Shown here one piece after another: positions 22,993-34,112 of a stretch of 64,000 bases of DNA (position 1 is the stretch's first letter; every line of letters starts with the position of its first letter). The notes below the pieces were generated by a model. The model ran no database searches. It was not told where the DNA came from and saw only the letters and a list, made by a program, of their open reading frames with translations. The DNA lies in assembly GCA_038501785.1 (NCBI GenBank), contig JBAMJR010000087.1, positions 147,001 through 211,000 of the forward strand. Direction: 5' to 3'. A program made the position numbers and the translations under genes. The stretch comes from Myoxocephalus aenaeus (lineage: Eukaryota; Chordata; Actinopteri; Perciformes; Cottidae).

Positions 22993-23732
22993 CAGAGGCC
23001 TGTCTCACGAAGCTGGATTAACATACCCGGGGTTTCCCTCAGTTATCCAGCTGCACTTAACCAGATGTCCGCGGTCTCGCTTATTGGTCTCACGAAGCCA
23101 GTTATCAACTCGTTAAGTGAACCCAGGAGCGTCTCATCTAGATCTGTGCGCGTGCACATAAAAGGGGCGGAGTTAACTCCGTTAGACCAATTGTGCACCA
23201 TGGAGAAGCTGGGATTGTAATATTAAATCACTGTCTCAAATGTATGTGCCTATTTTGATTATCTTTTCATTTTAACAATTTAACCTCATTTCAGTTGCAA
23301 CCCCAGTGGAGCTAAAAGAACATGGGGGAAGTTAAAAGGTAACAGTAAATTCAAACTGTCATACACTTACAAGCAATCTGTTGGTGCTGATCGTGCATTA
23401 AAGAGGAAGAAATCTTTTGCCACTTCTCATGTCGGCCACTGAGGAGGCAACAGATGAAGAGACGCTCTCTGGAGCGCTGCTCTTACGCCTTCCTCAACGG
23501 GATTCTGTAGAAATGGGCAGGCCGTTTTTCCAAGACAATGATTGGCCAGTAGGCGTCTTATAGACCCGCTGAGATCTTATCCGGGAACTTAACCTGCTCC
23601 AGAGCAGGTTAGGCGTCCAGCGTAAGTTACCGGGGCAACGTACCCCGCTAAGAAGTGAACCAGCTTCGTGAGACGGAAAACCCAGAAGTTACCTCGCTAA
23701 ACCGAAATCCAGCTTCGTGAGACAGGCCTCTG
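22993..23732. mobile_element. 740-bp MITE with 27-bp inverted ends
   Basis: Ends CAGAGGCCTGTCTCACGAAG + CTGGATT and the reverse complement at 23706-23732. Internal copies of CTTCGTGAGAC and GGTCTCACGAAG occur. No coding capacity beyond a few codons. No convincing target duplication, so the superfamily is open; the ends suggest PIF/Harbinger. Confidence 0.7.
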
Positions 23733-23975
23733 GTCTACACCTTGTTCTGTTATTAAACAAACTAAACGGCCGTATTTTATTGATCTTATCCACACTCATT
23801 TCGGTCTCTACATGGTCGCGTTAACACTTCTCCTTTGCTCTGCGTCGCGCACAGCGGAGCTCCGCCCTGATGCGCACACACACACACAGCAGCAGACAGA
23901 GAGCGTCGAAAAATATGTCGCGTGAAAAGCAGACCGCTATATCTGAGTTTTAAACGCTCCCAGGTGAAGATGCAA

Positions 23976-24556
23976 CAGCAGCTCTCTGAACCCAGAGCAG
24001 CTCTCTGATCACAGAGCAGCTCTCTGATCACAGAGCAGCTCTCTGATCACAGAGCAGCTCTCTGAACACAGAGCAGCTCTCTGAACACAGAGCAGCTCTC
24101 TGATCACAGAGCAGCTCTCTGATCACAGAGCAGCTCTCTGATCACAGAGCAGCTCTCTGAACACAGAGCAGCTCTCTGATCACAGAGCAGCTCTCTGATC
24201 ACAGAGCAGCTCTCTGATCACAGAGCAGCTCTCTGATCACAGAGCAGCTCTCTGATCACAGAGCAGCTCTCTGATCACAGAGCAGCTCTCTGAACACAGA
24301 GCAGCTCTCTGATCACAGAGCAGCTCTCTGATCACAGAGCAGCTCTCTGATCACAGAGCAGCTCTCTGATCACAGAGCAGCTCTCTGATCACAGAGCAGC
24401 TCTCTGAACACAGAGCAGCTCTCTGGACACAGAGCAGCTCTCTGATCACAGAGCAGCTCTCTGATCACAGAGCAGCTCTCTGAACACAGAGCAGCTCTCT
24501 GATCACAGAGCAGCTCTCTGAACACAGAGCAGCTCTCTGATCACAGAGCAGCTCTC
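23976..24556. repeat. 19-bp minisatellite, about 30 copies
   Basis: Unit CAGAGCAGCTCTCTGATCA in near-perfect tandem. Units come in two main forms, with TGATCA or TGAACA at the junction, plus rare TGGACA. Each carries AGAGCAGCTCTCT, itself nearly self-complementary. It lies in non-coding sequence downstream of the 740-bp MITE. Confidence 0.95.
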
Positions 24557-25206
24557 CTGCTCAGGTGAAAGAGACAAAGTGCTCGTGTCTTCTACCAACA
24601 ATGAGCTGCTGGCTTCACATATTACAAAAGCACAAAGTACACGGACATAAACTAAGTCATTAATAAATACATGGAGACATGCTGTACTTTCTGCTAAATG
24701 TTTACGTTACCCGTTAACAGGTCACGCTGCTCATAGCGACTCGACTCTTGTCTCTTTGCCAGAAGTCTCCGTCGTCCTTTCTGCTGCTGCGTCTCAACAG
24801 AAAACAGATCTCAGATCAACGTTGAACATGAATTGTATCAAATCTACAACCCGTTCATAAAGATGTGTAGAGGCTCACTGCTCCACTGATACTGATGCAA
24901 CCTGATGCTCACATCTCTCATTCTGTTTGGTTTGGCAACAAAATAAATAGCTTCTTGTTTTCCACAATGAGCTATTTAGTAGTAACTAAATATTAGTTAT
25001 TTTTTTGCACAGATATAACTTTATTTTCATTGTTCTAAGTGATTGCAATTTAAAAAAAAAAAAAAGTCTGATGGAGCAATCTGATTTACTTGAAAGTGAT
25101 TGCAATTTTCTTTATTCTGTTATTTATAAAAGCACAGATGGAGTCACAAAAAGTTATTTACAGAAAACGTTTGAGAACCACTAATTTAAGTGTTGGTGTC
25201 GTAGCC

Positions 25207-25289
25207 AGGGACTACAGTGTTTCCCCTAGGTTTACAGCTTAAGGGGGGGGCCCTTAAGCTGTAAACCTAGGGGAAACACTGTAGTCCCT
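25207..25289. repeat. Perfect 39-bp-arm palindrome
   Basis: Arms 25207-25245 and 25251-25289 are perfect reverse complements separated by GGGGG. The arm contains CAGTGTTTCCCCTAGG, a hAT-like end, but the symmetry runs on past it into GGGACTA/TAGTCCC. Confidence 0.95.
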
Positions 25290-25479
25290 CTCACCAAGGA
25301 AACCATGTGAGGGGAGAGGAAACGAGGAAATAGGTTTGTTCGAGATGAGCCGGTCCTGATCAGAATCGATCACCGGCGATCGCCGCATAATGCATGCTGG
25401 TTAGATTTCTGTGCGACTTGATCCTGACTTCCTCTGACGTCATGCGCACGTGGTCAACGACGACGCCGTGGGTTTTAGA

Positions 25480-26300
25480 GTCAGGAGTCGCAGTTGCTCT
25501 CCACCGGCTGCATGATGGGAAACGCCTGGCTGTCACCAGGTCAGAGAGCTGATTTTTCTCTGCTACCTGCTTTCTTACAGTGCAGACGCTTTTCTGCTTG
25601 CTCTCGCCTCCATCTGCATTTTTTCTGCTCATACCTTCTGGTATTCTTGTTTTTCTTCTGTGAGACTCTTTGGGCAGCAGCTCCTGGACACTTGCAAATC
25701 ACTGGGACTCTATTTCTTTGTAGATTTAACAGGCTATTGCCATACTTCCTCTGGTATAAAGATAACTTGCGATAGGCTACTTAGCAGCTAAGCTAAAACT
25801 AAGTAGCATCAAGATGCCATCCCTCTCCACAGACGACTACCACAAACTCCTGCAGAAGATTACAGTCTCGGAAACTAAAATCCACCGACTAGAAGTGAAC
25901 GTGGAGGTAAATGGACTGTGTCAGAATGAAACCACTTTACCATGGGTCAACATCTTGTACAAGTGCAAGCTAAGACACAGCTAACTAGCACCACCAGGCC
26001 TACCAAGAAACAGGAGGACTGTGTAGCTGCTAATGAATCCTCAAATGGTAGTCCTCCCTGGAACTTTCTCGATGCAAAGCAGAAGAGGAACTCATACCCT
26101 CAGGATGTGTGAGGACAACTAAGAGGCAGACAATGTACAGAGCTAAAGCAAAGTCACTGCCAGACTGTGTACAAAGGTTGTTTTCAATACATGAGTTTAA
26201 ATATTATTTAAGAGATGTTTGTAAGTTTATTGTTCAAAAAGCTAAAAAAGGGATTGAAAGACGATATATTTCTATTGTACGCTAACATAAATGTAAGAAT
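25480..26300 (+). mobile_element. LINE 5' end with ORF1 start
   Basis: Positions 25505-25540 (CATGATGGGAAACGCCTGGC) recur in reverse at about 39030-39055. An ATG at 25814 opens 56 codons (to 25984) beginning MPSLSTDDYHKLLQK and continuing ETKIHRLEVNVEV, a coiled-coil-like start similar to ORF1 proteins of fish LINEs. It stops early and no RT follows. Confidence 0.5.
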
Positions 26301-26581
26301 GGTCAACTAATTTTTGGTTTTCAAAAGGATTATTTATAAAAAACATTTTGATACAAGTGTATATATTTTTTTTTATTTTATTTCATAATTTCGAATGAAT
26401 TATCTGATTTAATTGATAATAATTTAAAATAGGAATATATAAGCATTATGGTTCAACCTATACCTTTTCAATCTCTGTTTTATATATTACATTATTGTAA
26501 TGATTGACTGCAGTAAAAGCTACTGACTTAAACCTGTAAAACGAGCATGGAGATTGGGAACAATAATGAAAAAGCACAAAC

Positions 26582-26771
26582 CTGATCTGTGGAGCTGAAC
26601 TCGAGGGTTGAAAACAGCCTCCAGTAGTTTGTGTCGTCGCTCATTTTCTCTTAAACGAGAAACTTCCTCCTCATAATCTGCTGTGAATCTGTCAATCAGC
26701 CCCAAAGTCTCTTCAGAAGCCGCGTGGAGTCGCTGCTTCACCAACAGTCTCAGCATTTCTACATTAGACAT
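26582..26771 (-). CDS. Zinc-finger family first exon 1A
   Basis: A complete 63-codon first exon of the fish zinc-finger family: it begins MSNVEMLRLLVKQRLHAASE, has a charged helical middle (DYEEEVSRLRENERR), ends PRVQLHRS plus one G, and meets the donor TCAG|GTTTGTGC. Spliced to an exon beginning AT GTC CAG it makes Asp, the exact start of finger exons A, B and C. The helical segment may mediate dimerisation; that is inferred. Gene A is the only finger exon downstream on this strand (11.8 kb away). The upstream sequence lacks the NRF1-like promoter of exon 1B, and matches 59795-59885 in reverse, so its promoter may have been replaced. Confidence 0.7.
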
Positions 26772-27604
26772 GGAGACAAAGGGTTGCAGTTGAATAGTGA
26801 AAACATTTCCTCCTAACCACTTCTCCTTGATCTCTGTGGAAAACATCACAGGGTCAAGGAAAGATGGGAAGGAGAATTCATGAGGAGTTAGGAAAAGACT
26901 CCACTTTCACTAACAACGTAGTTATGATGATACAGCAGGCGATGTTAGTGACGTCAGTCTGCAGCGGTGAAACTACAATGTTCAGGAAATGGACTACAAA
27001 AAAGATCATTTTAGATACTTTGTGTCATGCAGACAACATGAACAACCCGGTTCAAAGTATTACTTCATTAACGGGGTTGGAATAGAAATTAAGAGGAATA
27101 CTGTCTCATTGTTCAGTTTCCAACATGCTGAATTAAATACGTTCTCCACTAACAATGTCTCAATCCATGTTTGTTGTTATGATTTTTATGCAGATCATAA
27201 TCTGATGATAAGAATATGCAGACAATAGTTCATGAAACACCACAATGTTGACTTGATAGTGTTTTAAATTGTAATGTTGATTCAAAAGATGATCATCAGA
27301 AACATGACTCAGACTAAAGCATCGCTGCATTCCTCTTCCCCCTGAAGAGCTCGTCCAGTTTAACTCTTTCATCAAAGCTTCTGGAACTGAAGTCAAATAA
27401 AAGAATGAAGGCTGAAGCAACACCAGAGAGAACAGATCACTTTACAGCAGTTTTCAGAAACATAACGTCGTATCTGTGTTTAACTAAAGTGTTTTTCAAC
27501 AAGTGATTGAGTTGAAAATGAACAAATAATCCCAAAATATCCAAGAAGATAAAAATTGATTCAGAGGGAAGTGTTTGAGATTTTTTTTAAGCATTGCATT
27601 ATCG

Positions 27605-27665
27605 GTCACATGTTGAATGAATGAATGAATGAATATATACTTTATTAATCCCCGAGGGGTCCACT
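27605..27665 (-). repeat. RTE/Rex3-like LINE tail
   Basis: (GAAT)n followed by TTTATTAATCCCCGAGGGG, the familiar tail of fish RTE-type retroposons. No coding part attached. Confidence 0.55.
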
Positions 27666-28025
27666 GTGACCAAAAAAGCTAAAATAAATTAATTGACATT
27701 TCTTTTTGTTATTTTCTTTAAAAGTTTGATCTTTTATAGAGTAATGTGGGTTTCTTAACCCTAAATTAAAAAGGAGTTATGTTATAATAACAGAGCAATT
27801 TGCTTACATACATGTTTAGGTTTATATAAACGCATGTACAATATTTCTACACTTGAATAAACAATAATCGAAAGCAAAGACAGTTATTTAACGACATGTT
27901 AGGGAGTAGTTACATTGATAGTCTTACAGTTACAACCAATCCCTGCCTCAGGCTCTCCGTCACATTATTTTTAAAGACAATAAACTGAACAGTTTCTTAA
28001 CTCCTCGCTTGAACCGGAAGTTGTT

Positions 28026-28040
28026 CTGCGCCGCCATTTT
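28026..28040 (-). promoter_or_regulatory. YY1-like site with nearby ETS motif
   Basis: The minus strand reads GTCAAAATGGCGGCGCAGAA followed by ACTTCCGG. AAAATGGCGGC is the YY1 core and CCGGAAGT an ETS core. Both recur at 59908-59938 in the duplicated promoter block. They lie about 240-450 bp downstream of exon 1B. Confidence 0.55.
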
Positions 28041-28280
28041 GACCCATAAAGTCTCCACGTGCAAATCCCGTAAAAGAAACGGAGAAACAGTTTGACCAGA
28101 GGACCGTCGGGTGTTTAAAAGTTCCTCCCTGCTGAATGTAACCAGAGAAGGAGCTGGAAACGAAACACATTCACCAGAAGTCTCTCTGACTACAATTAAT
28201 GACCTGAAAACGGACTCAGATGAGACTTCAACCCGTAAAACGAGCATGAACACCGGGAACAAGAAGTAAAAAGCACAAAC

Positions 28281-28470
28281 CTGATCTGTGTGGCTGAACT
28301 CGAGGGATGGAAACATCCTCCAGTAGTTTGGTCCGTCGCTCATTTTCTCTGAAACGTGAAGCTTCCTCCTCGTAAACTGCTGTTAATCTGTCAAACAGCT
28401 GCAAAGTCTCTTCAGAAGCCGCGTGGACTTCCTGCTTCACCAACAGTCTCAACATTTCTGCTTTAGACAT
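28281..28470 (-). CDS. Zinc-finger family first exon 1B
   Basis: Complete 63-codon first exon: begins MSKAEMLRLLVKQEVHAASE, has the acidic helical middle VYEEEASRFRENERR, ends PRVQPHRS plus G, with donor TCAG|GTTTGTGC. It is the best candidate start for gene A because it has a promoter-like upstream region: CAACGCATGCGCAG (NRF1-like, about 28526-28539) lies about 60 bp upstream of the ATG. A LINE 3' tail with a (CTT)n run begins just beyond at 28555. The next downstream block carries YY1 and ETS motifs. Whether 1A and 1B are alternative starts of one gene or remains of two genes cannot be told from sequence. Confidence 0.75.
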
Positions 28471-28525
28471 GGAGACAAACTCAGGAGGAGACGAGAGACG
28501 AGACGGTCCGCAGAGAATCTCCGCA

Positions 28526-28540
28526 CAACGCATGCGCAGT
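28526..28540 (-). promoter_or_regulatory. NRF1-like site upstream of exon 1B
   Basis: ACGCATGCGCAG matches the NRF1 palindrome core GCGCATGCGC on most positions. The same site stands in the same place upstream of exon 1C (about 53137-53150) and in a separated promoter fragment at 63781-63792. Confidence 0.6.
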
Positions 28541-28555
28541 AGACGCGTTTCTTCT

Positions 28556-28690
28556 TCGGCTTCTTCTTCTTCTTCTTTGAGGTTTATTGGCGGTGAGCAA
28601 ACAACTGTTTGGTGCATTACCGCCACCAACTGGTATGGAGTGTGAATCAGGATCTCTAGTACTTGCCCTACCAACAAATAACACTACTAA
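28556..28690 (-). mobile_element. LINE 3' UTR with GAA tail
   Basis: On the minus strand: CACACTCCATACCAGTTGGT, GGCGGTAATGCACC, CACCGCCAATAAACC, then (GAA)n. The same module is joined to a LINE C-terminus at 60.6-61.0 kb, which identifies it as that LINE's 3' end. Confidence 0.7.
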
Positions 28691-28730
28691 ATAATATAAC
28701 AAATAACAAACCAACAACAAAACAAAAAAT

Positions 28731-28736
<6 letters not shown>

Positions 28737-28798
<62 letters not shown>
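28737..28798. repeat. (TA)n microsatellite
   Basis: About 31 TA units. Confidence 0.95.
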
Positions 28799-28799
<1 letters not shown>

Positions 28800-28800
<1 letters not shown>

Positions 28801-29330
28801 ATTAAAGATAGAACATGAAAACACATGAAATCAGAGGATATTTATTTATTTATTCATCAAACATTTCATTTTGTTATTGAAGCAGACAAAAACAAGTACA
28901 TAGATTATTTATTCAGATTTATTCCGATTTTTAAAGTGTGATAACAATTCAGTTTATTATTACAGGTTCAAAACTATTTAAAATGTGTAATATTTCGGTT
29001 ATCCTCTCTGGGGAGGAGGTGGAGGCCATAATCCATTTCAAAGTTTTCTTTTTAGCCTTTTTAACATTTTACACTCTGGTGCACTGACCTGTTTTCACCA
29101 CCAGGGGTCAGCAGTCAGTAACGCTTCATGTCTGAGGGACAGCAGCGTTCTCCCTTTTCCTCAGAATCATAAGTTTACTTTTTATTCAATGCACCAAGAG
29201 AGGTTCGGGTCATAGTTTCCTTATAATTTATTTCCTGGAAAGAGTCAACTGTTAATTTGGCACCAATGAAAGGAAATTAAAGATATTTGAGACATTTATT
29301 GGAGTTTAGTTGTGTTTTTAATGTTGGTGT
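28800..29330. repeat. Segmental repeat R1, copy 1
   Basis: ATTAAAGATAGAACATGAAA through GAAAGGAAATTAAAGATATT matches 53968-54425 in direct orientation over about 450-500 bp, with a third, shorter relative at 63500-63720. All three lie beside zinc-finger promoter or first-exon copies, so R1 travels with that unit. Confidence 0.8.
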
Positions 29331-29639
29331 CAAAGGGAATGAAATGGCTGAACAAATGTTGCAGTCAATTTCAGTGAAGCAGAAAGCAAAAGTATTATTA
29401 AAAAGAGGTTAAAGGAAAGGTGGCAGAAGCAATGAGAAGAGGACAGAAACGGACGATAGAGTCCAGAGGAAAGAGATGTGCAGGAAGACAAACAAATAGA
29501 GAAAATATGAGCCCTTGGGTTTTTATTTTTTTGTTGAATTAAATGTATAAATATATATATATATATATACATACATATTATTATTATATATTTATATAAT
29601 ACAAGTACATATTATTATTATATATTTATATAATACAAG

Positions 29640-29775
29640 TACTAGAGATTCTGATTCACACTCCATACCAGTTGGTGGCGGTAATGCACCAAACAGTTGT
29701 TTGCTCACCGCCAATAAACCTCAAAGAAGAAGAAGAAGAAGAAGAAGAAGAAGAAGCAGAAGAAGAAGAAGAAGC
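29640..29775 (+). mobile_element. LINE 3' UTR with GAA tail
   Basis: Plus-strand copy of the module at 28556-28690. After AATAAACCTCAAA it runs into GAAGAA repeats and then CAGCAG. It joins directly to the chimeric zinc-finger first exon 1D. Confidence 0.7.
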
Positions 29776-30053
29776 AGCAGCAGCAGCTTCTCTCCTCCAG
29801 CTCTGTGTCTACCAGGTGAAGCAGCTGCAGCCGGATGGAGAGCTCAGTGGAGCCATAGAGAGACACGCGGACCCGCTGTGAGCTTTAAAGGAATTGTCCG
29901 GTAAAGTCCTGAGAAGCTAGCGAGTGTTAGCCACCTAGCATGTAGCTCGGTCATGTAGCGATAGCAGCGATCAACACAGGAACAGAGACTTGGGCTGCAC
30001 CTGGATTACTCGACACAAGCTTCAAGCCTCGACACGAAAGGACACATCACGAG

Positions 30054-30166
30054 CTGTTTGACAGATTAACAGCAGATCACGAGGAGGACGTTTCTCGTTT
30101 CAGAGAAAATGAGCGACGAGCCAAACTACTGGAGGCTGAACCCTCGAGTTCAGCTCCACAGATCAG
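30054..30166 (+). pseudogene. Zinc-finger first exon 1D, broken
   Basis: The last 113 nt of a zinc-finger first exon (from CTGTTTGACAGATTAACAGC to TCAG|GTTTGTGC). Two defects: the 5' half, including the ATG, is replaced by transposon-end sequence (CGACACGAAAGGACACATCACGAG), and 5 nt (TTTTC relative to exon 1A) are missing before the final AACCCTCGAGTT, which shifts the frame into the donor. Exon 1E at 60187-60299 has the same length and both defects, so the damage preceded duplication. It is the only first exon upstream of gene B on this strand. Confidence 0.8.
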
Positions 30167-30199
30167 GTTTGTGCTTTTTACTTCTTGTTCCCGGTGTTC

Positions 30200-31130
30200 C
30201 AGATTAACTGTTTTTAGTTTACTCTTCTTACTGGAGAAGAGAAACGTGTTTCCACCCTGCGGTCAACTTTCAGTGTTCCTCTATACTGACAATCACGGTA
30301 AACACAGTCAACCCACATCGAGAGCGAGCGAGGGGTTTTACCAAGTTAGCGGAAAGATCCACGTGACACAACATCCGGTTTTCAAAATAAGATGTTGACA
30401 AATCGTATACTTGCATGATGGAAATTAGATTAAATGAATTCTATTCACATTAAGTATAAAACATGTGACCTTCAACTAGTGAGTTAAATATAAACTACAA
30501 CTCAATTGTGCATGAAGTGTATTTCTTATTTAATTTGAGCGTTAATGGAAAGATAATTCATTAAAACTCACTGATATGTATGTATTCAGGACATTTGACC
30601 ACATCCAAACAAAAATAAAATATCTTCACGTTAACAATTCAGATATAAGTTGTAAAGTAAAAACTGAACAGATGTTTTACCTTTTCAAATAGATCATTTC
30701 TAACATTTGTAGGTGGTATAAAGATCATTTTCTTAATAATGACTACATGATTCACATGTGTTCAGGACGTATCTGACTCCACCGATACATTTTTTTTTTT
30801 TTTGTACTGTACCAAGTAAGAGTTTATAAAAAATTGAAGTCCTACTTTTGTATGTTCAAAAAGCTTATTTTGGCATATTTGAGGTGCTATAAACATACTT
30901 TTCTCCATAGATCCAAAAGATGGCTGATGCATATATGTTGAAGACATCTCTGTTTACAGATATACTGACAATCAAACCATTTTACTCTACGAATTAGGAG
31001 ATATTTCAAGTAAAAGTCCTACATTTATAACGAGAAACTGGTCATTTCTGAATATTTGAAGCGCTGTAACTATACTTTTCTCAATAATTCCAGGCAATGA
31101 CTGATGCATACGTGTTCAGGAAGTCTCTAA
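30200..31130. other. No gene seen
   Basis: AT-rich sequence. Related blocks repeat loosely (GTTCAGGACGTATCTGACTC near 30765 and GTTCAGGAAGTCTCTAACGC near 31111), hinting at an old tandem duplication of about 350 bp. No coding frame. Confidence 0.4.
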
Positions 31131-31139
31131 CGCCACCCA

Positions 31140-32090
31140 TACTGAGAATTGAACAATTTTACAATAATCAAATGGAATCACACAGGGAAACGGTATTGAA
31201 CACACTGACTGCAATGTATGTAATACTTCTCTCAAAAGCCTTTGTTGGTGATGACGGCTTCAAGACCTCTCCTGTATAGAGAAACTAGTCTCATGCATTG
31301 CTCAGGTGTGCTTTTGGTCCATTCTTCAAATCTTGAAGCTTCTGTGGGCCTCTTGTATGAACTCTGATCTTTAGCTCTTTCCATAAATGTTCTATTGAAT
31401 TCAACCTTATTGTTGCAAACATACTGATGAAATTGTTTACAGAAGGATTTCTAAACGTCTGAATGTTCCATTGTTTGGGCCATAATCCGGAAGTGGCAAT
31501 AACATAATTTCACCTGTATGCACACTCGCCACCAAGACTCTCTGCTGAAGGAAAAAACATGTTGAAGCTCGTTTAAAGTTAGCTGCACAACATTTAGATA
31601 AGCCTGTGGGCTAATGTAGTCTGATCAGTAGAGAACCCAATGGAACTCTTTGGATGTCATAATACACCATGTTTGGAGGTCAAATGGCACTGCACCTCAC
31701 CCCAAAAACACCAGACCAGCAGTGAAGCTAGCGGTGGGAACATCATGGGGTGGGGCTGTTGTTCAGAATACAGATCTGGCAAACTTCACACAATTGAAGG
31801 AAGAATGAATGGAAACATTTAAAATCTGCTGCCCTCCACCAGGATGATGAAGATGAAACAAGGGTGGACATCTCTACAAGACAATGATCCCAAACCGCTG
31901 ACTTGAATCCAAGAGAAAATCTATGGAAAGAGCTAAAGAGCAGAGTTTCAAGATTTGAAGACTGTTTGTGTGAAAGAATGAGCCAAAATCTCACCTGAGC
32001 AATGCGTGAGACTAGTTTCTCATACAGGAGGCGTCCTTGAAGCAACAAAGGCTTTTGTACCAAGTAATAAATACATTTCAGTCAACGTGT
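31140..32090 (+). pseudogene. Tc1-like transposon relic
   Basis: Between 31630 and 32070 the plus strand encodes broken Tc1 transposase pieces in changing frames: NPMELFGCHN, MGWGCCSEYRSGKLHTIEGR, then LPSTRMMKMK, SLQDNDPKPLT (second catalytic Asp region) and KISPEQCVRLVS. Several stops and frame changes show it is dead. Flanking sequence at 31180-31310 and 32040-32075 resembles its ends; a similar 5' end is at 55860-56000. Confidence 0.75.
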
Positions 32091-32935
32091 TTGTTACAGG
32101 TACCACCTAGTAGGCAGATCATACGACCCTGCAAACAGGACACACAAATGACACAACGTACTTTGACAGCAGGTCACTGCTCCTCGCTCCGCAGAATCAC
32201 ATTTATTTAGCCTACTCAAAAACATGAGGCGTAAAACAAATAGTAAATCGCATTTTAACAGCCTTATAAAATAATACAATATCACAGGAAACGTTTACTA
32301 AGCCAACAACATGTACTCTTGACGGATGTGACGATGTGGCGTCACTTTCACCCACACAAACACACTCATGTATTTACAGACATTCATCTCCTTGCTAACT
32401 AGCAAACTCATTCATTACTAATTATTTCCTCACCCACCTGCAAACAGAACACACAAATGACACAACACACTCTTACAGCTGGTCACTGCTCCTCGCTTCG
32501 CAGAATGAGGAAACGTTGTGGTCGTAAACCATTTCACCGACGTAAAGCCTAATCAAATCAAATAAAAATAAAACACCACCCTGCCCCCTGGTCAACATGT
32601 GCCGCGGCTTTCTTTCCCTAGCGCATCGCCTAACCTCTGTGTTTGCTGGAGGTGGGGTCACTGGTCTCTCTTCATGTCCCTTCTCTGCTTCTGTTTGAGA
32701 ATGAAAACCTACCTTGGTCATTCCAGTGTGTTGTGGTTGTCATTGCTCTTCCCTTGCAGGCACTGTAACTGTCACTGGATCAGGTAAGTATTCATTCTCA
32801 CCCCAGTTTTCATCTCTTAGAGATCTTTGGGCTGATCCTCTCTGGATTGAACCAGGTCTTTCAGGCACTTGGACTGAACCTCTCTGCTCTGCTCATAGGT
32901 ATCCGTAGCCAATAGCCTCCAGTGCTCTGTTCCTC

Positions 32936-33400
32936 CTATGAATCTTCTGAGTTGTCACTCTTATCTGTCTGTTCCTCCAAATCACTGACTCTGGCCTGCC
33001 TTTTCCTCTGCCGTGTCTCAGGTGCTGACTTCTCTGCACAAAGAGGAGTTTCAACAGGTATGTCGCTCACAGGTAACAACAGGTTGCGATGTAGAGTTCT
33101 CCTTTTCAGCTTATCTCCAGCCTCTGGATAGATCACATACACAGGATTTTCGGATACTTGTTCCTTGACTATGCATATATCCTTCTCCCAGTAGGATCTT
33201 AGCTTCCCTGCTCGCTCGTTGAGGTTCCTTAAAGCACTCTGTCTCCGGGTTGCAGGACTGCTCCTTTCATCTTGCTGTCGTAATATCACTTGACTTCTTG
33301 CTGTTCTCATTTGCAATCTGAATGCATTACTCGTCCCTAAGGGAGCCAAGCATCTCCTCCATACTCCTCTGAAAGGCTGCAGGCGCATTAGAAAGGCCAA
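32936..33400 (-). pseudogene. Gypsy RT stub fused to integrase C-terminus
   Basis: Near 33340-33400 one frame reads GLSNAPAAFQRSMEEML, the RT segment before the catalytic YxDD. Immediately after comes the Pol tail in another frame: RAGKLRSYWEKDI, YVIYPEAGDK and RRTLHRNLLLPV, typical of the integrase C-terminal region of Ty3/Gypsy elements. The join marks a large deletion between them. Confidence 0.75.
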
Positions 33401-33444
33401 AATGAATCAAAAATGAATCCAATAATTCATTAATGAATAATGAA

Positions 33445-34112
33445 TTATTCCTGGTCCAAGATGTTGAACCAGGAATAACCACCAAGGGTGTCCGTCAAGT
33501 CTTGAATCATGGGTAGTGGATGACGATCAGGAACAGTCTTTTGGTTTAACAGACGATAATCTATGCAGAGGCGTAACGTTCTGTCTTGTTTTTCCGAATG
33601 CACACCACTGGAGCAGAGTAAGGAGACTTGGATTTCACTATCCATCCCTTTGCTAGAAGGTCCTGGACGTACTCCTTGACTTCCCTGAGTAGTGGCTTTG
33701 GCACTGAGGTGCATGCTCTCTGAACAGGAATATCATCTTTGAGATTGATCGACATTTGCAGACTCGGAATACAGCCGATATTGTCGCCATTTTGTGCGAA
33801 AGCTGCTGACTCCTCATATAACATTTTTTTTACTGCCTCTTGCTGTTCCTCTTCTAAGTGGCTATCAACTGGTGGGTGCCAGGATGATAGGCTTTGACCA
33901 GTAGCTGGAAGAGTGGCACTGTTGATGGTCACATCCTGTTTCGAGTGGTATTTTGATTCTTGGTCAGGTGAGTAAATTTCAACTACTTTAGCGATTGGTT
34001 GAATATTACCCAGAGCTGTCTTTCGTGGAATGGTTTTCTCTGGTTGTCCTAGGATCAGTTCCTCCACCACGTTGAAACCAACCGGCGGCCTCTCTAAGGG
34101 TAGACTACTCAC
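33445..34112 (-). pseudogene. Gypsy reverse transcriptase, N-terminal part
   Basis: Two overlapping frames cover the start of RT. The first has the linker region EEEQQEAVKKMLYEESAAF and KGWIVKSKSPYSAPVV. The second continues LRLCIDYRLLNQKTVPDRHP and GYSWFNILDQE, containing RT palm motif A without the full catalytic context. A frameshift separates them near 33575-33600. No YxDD motif follows. Confidence 0.8.

Noticed and set aside
23976..24556. CRISPR-like or coding repeat
   Set aside because: Contiguous 19-bp units without spacers and no consistent long frame.
22866..25280. Single large hAT from CAGTGTTTCCCCC (22866) to GGGGAAACACTG (25276)
   Set aside because: The flanks do not give an 8-bp duplication, and the right end is fully explained by the local palindrome at 25207-25289.
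32599..33131. Plus-strand frames near 32.6-33.1 kb
   Set aside because: They overlap the Gypsy LTR and the antisense of the integrase tail.
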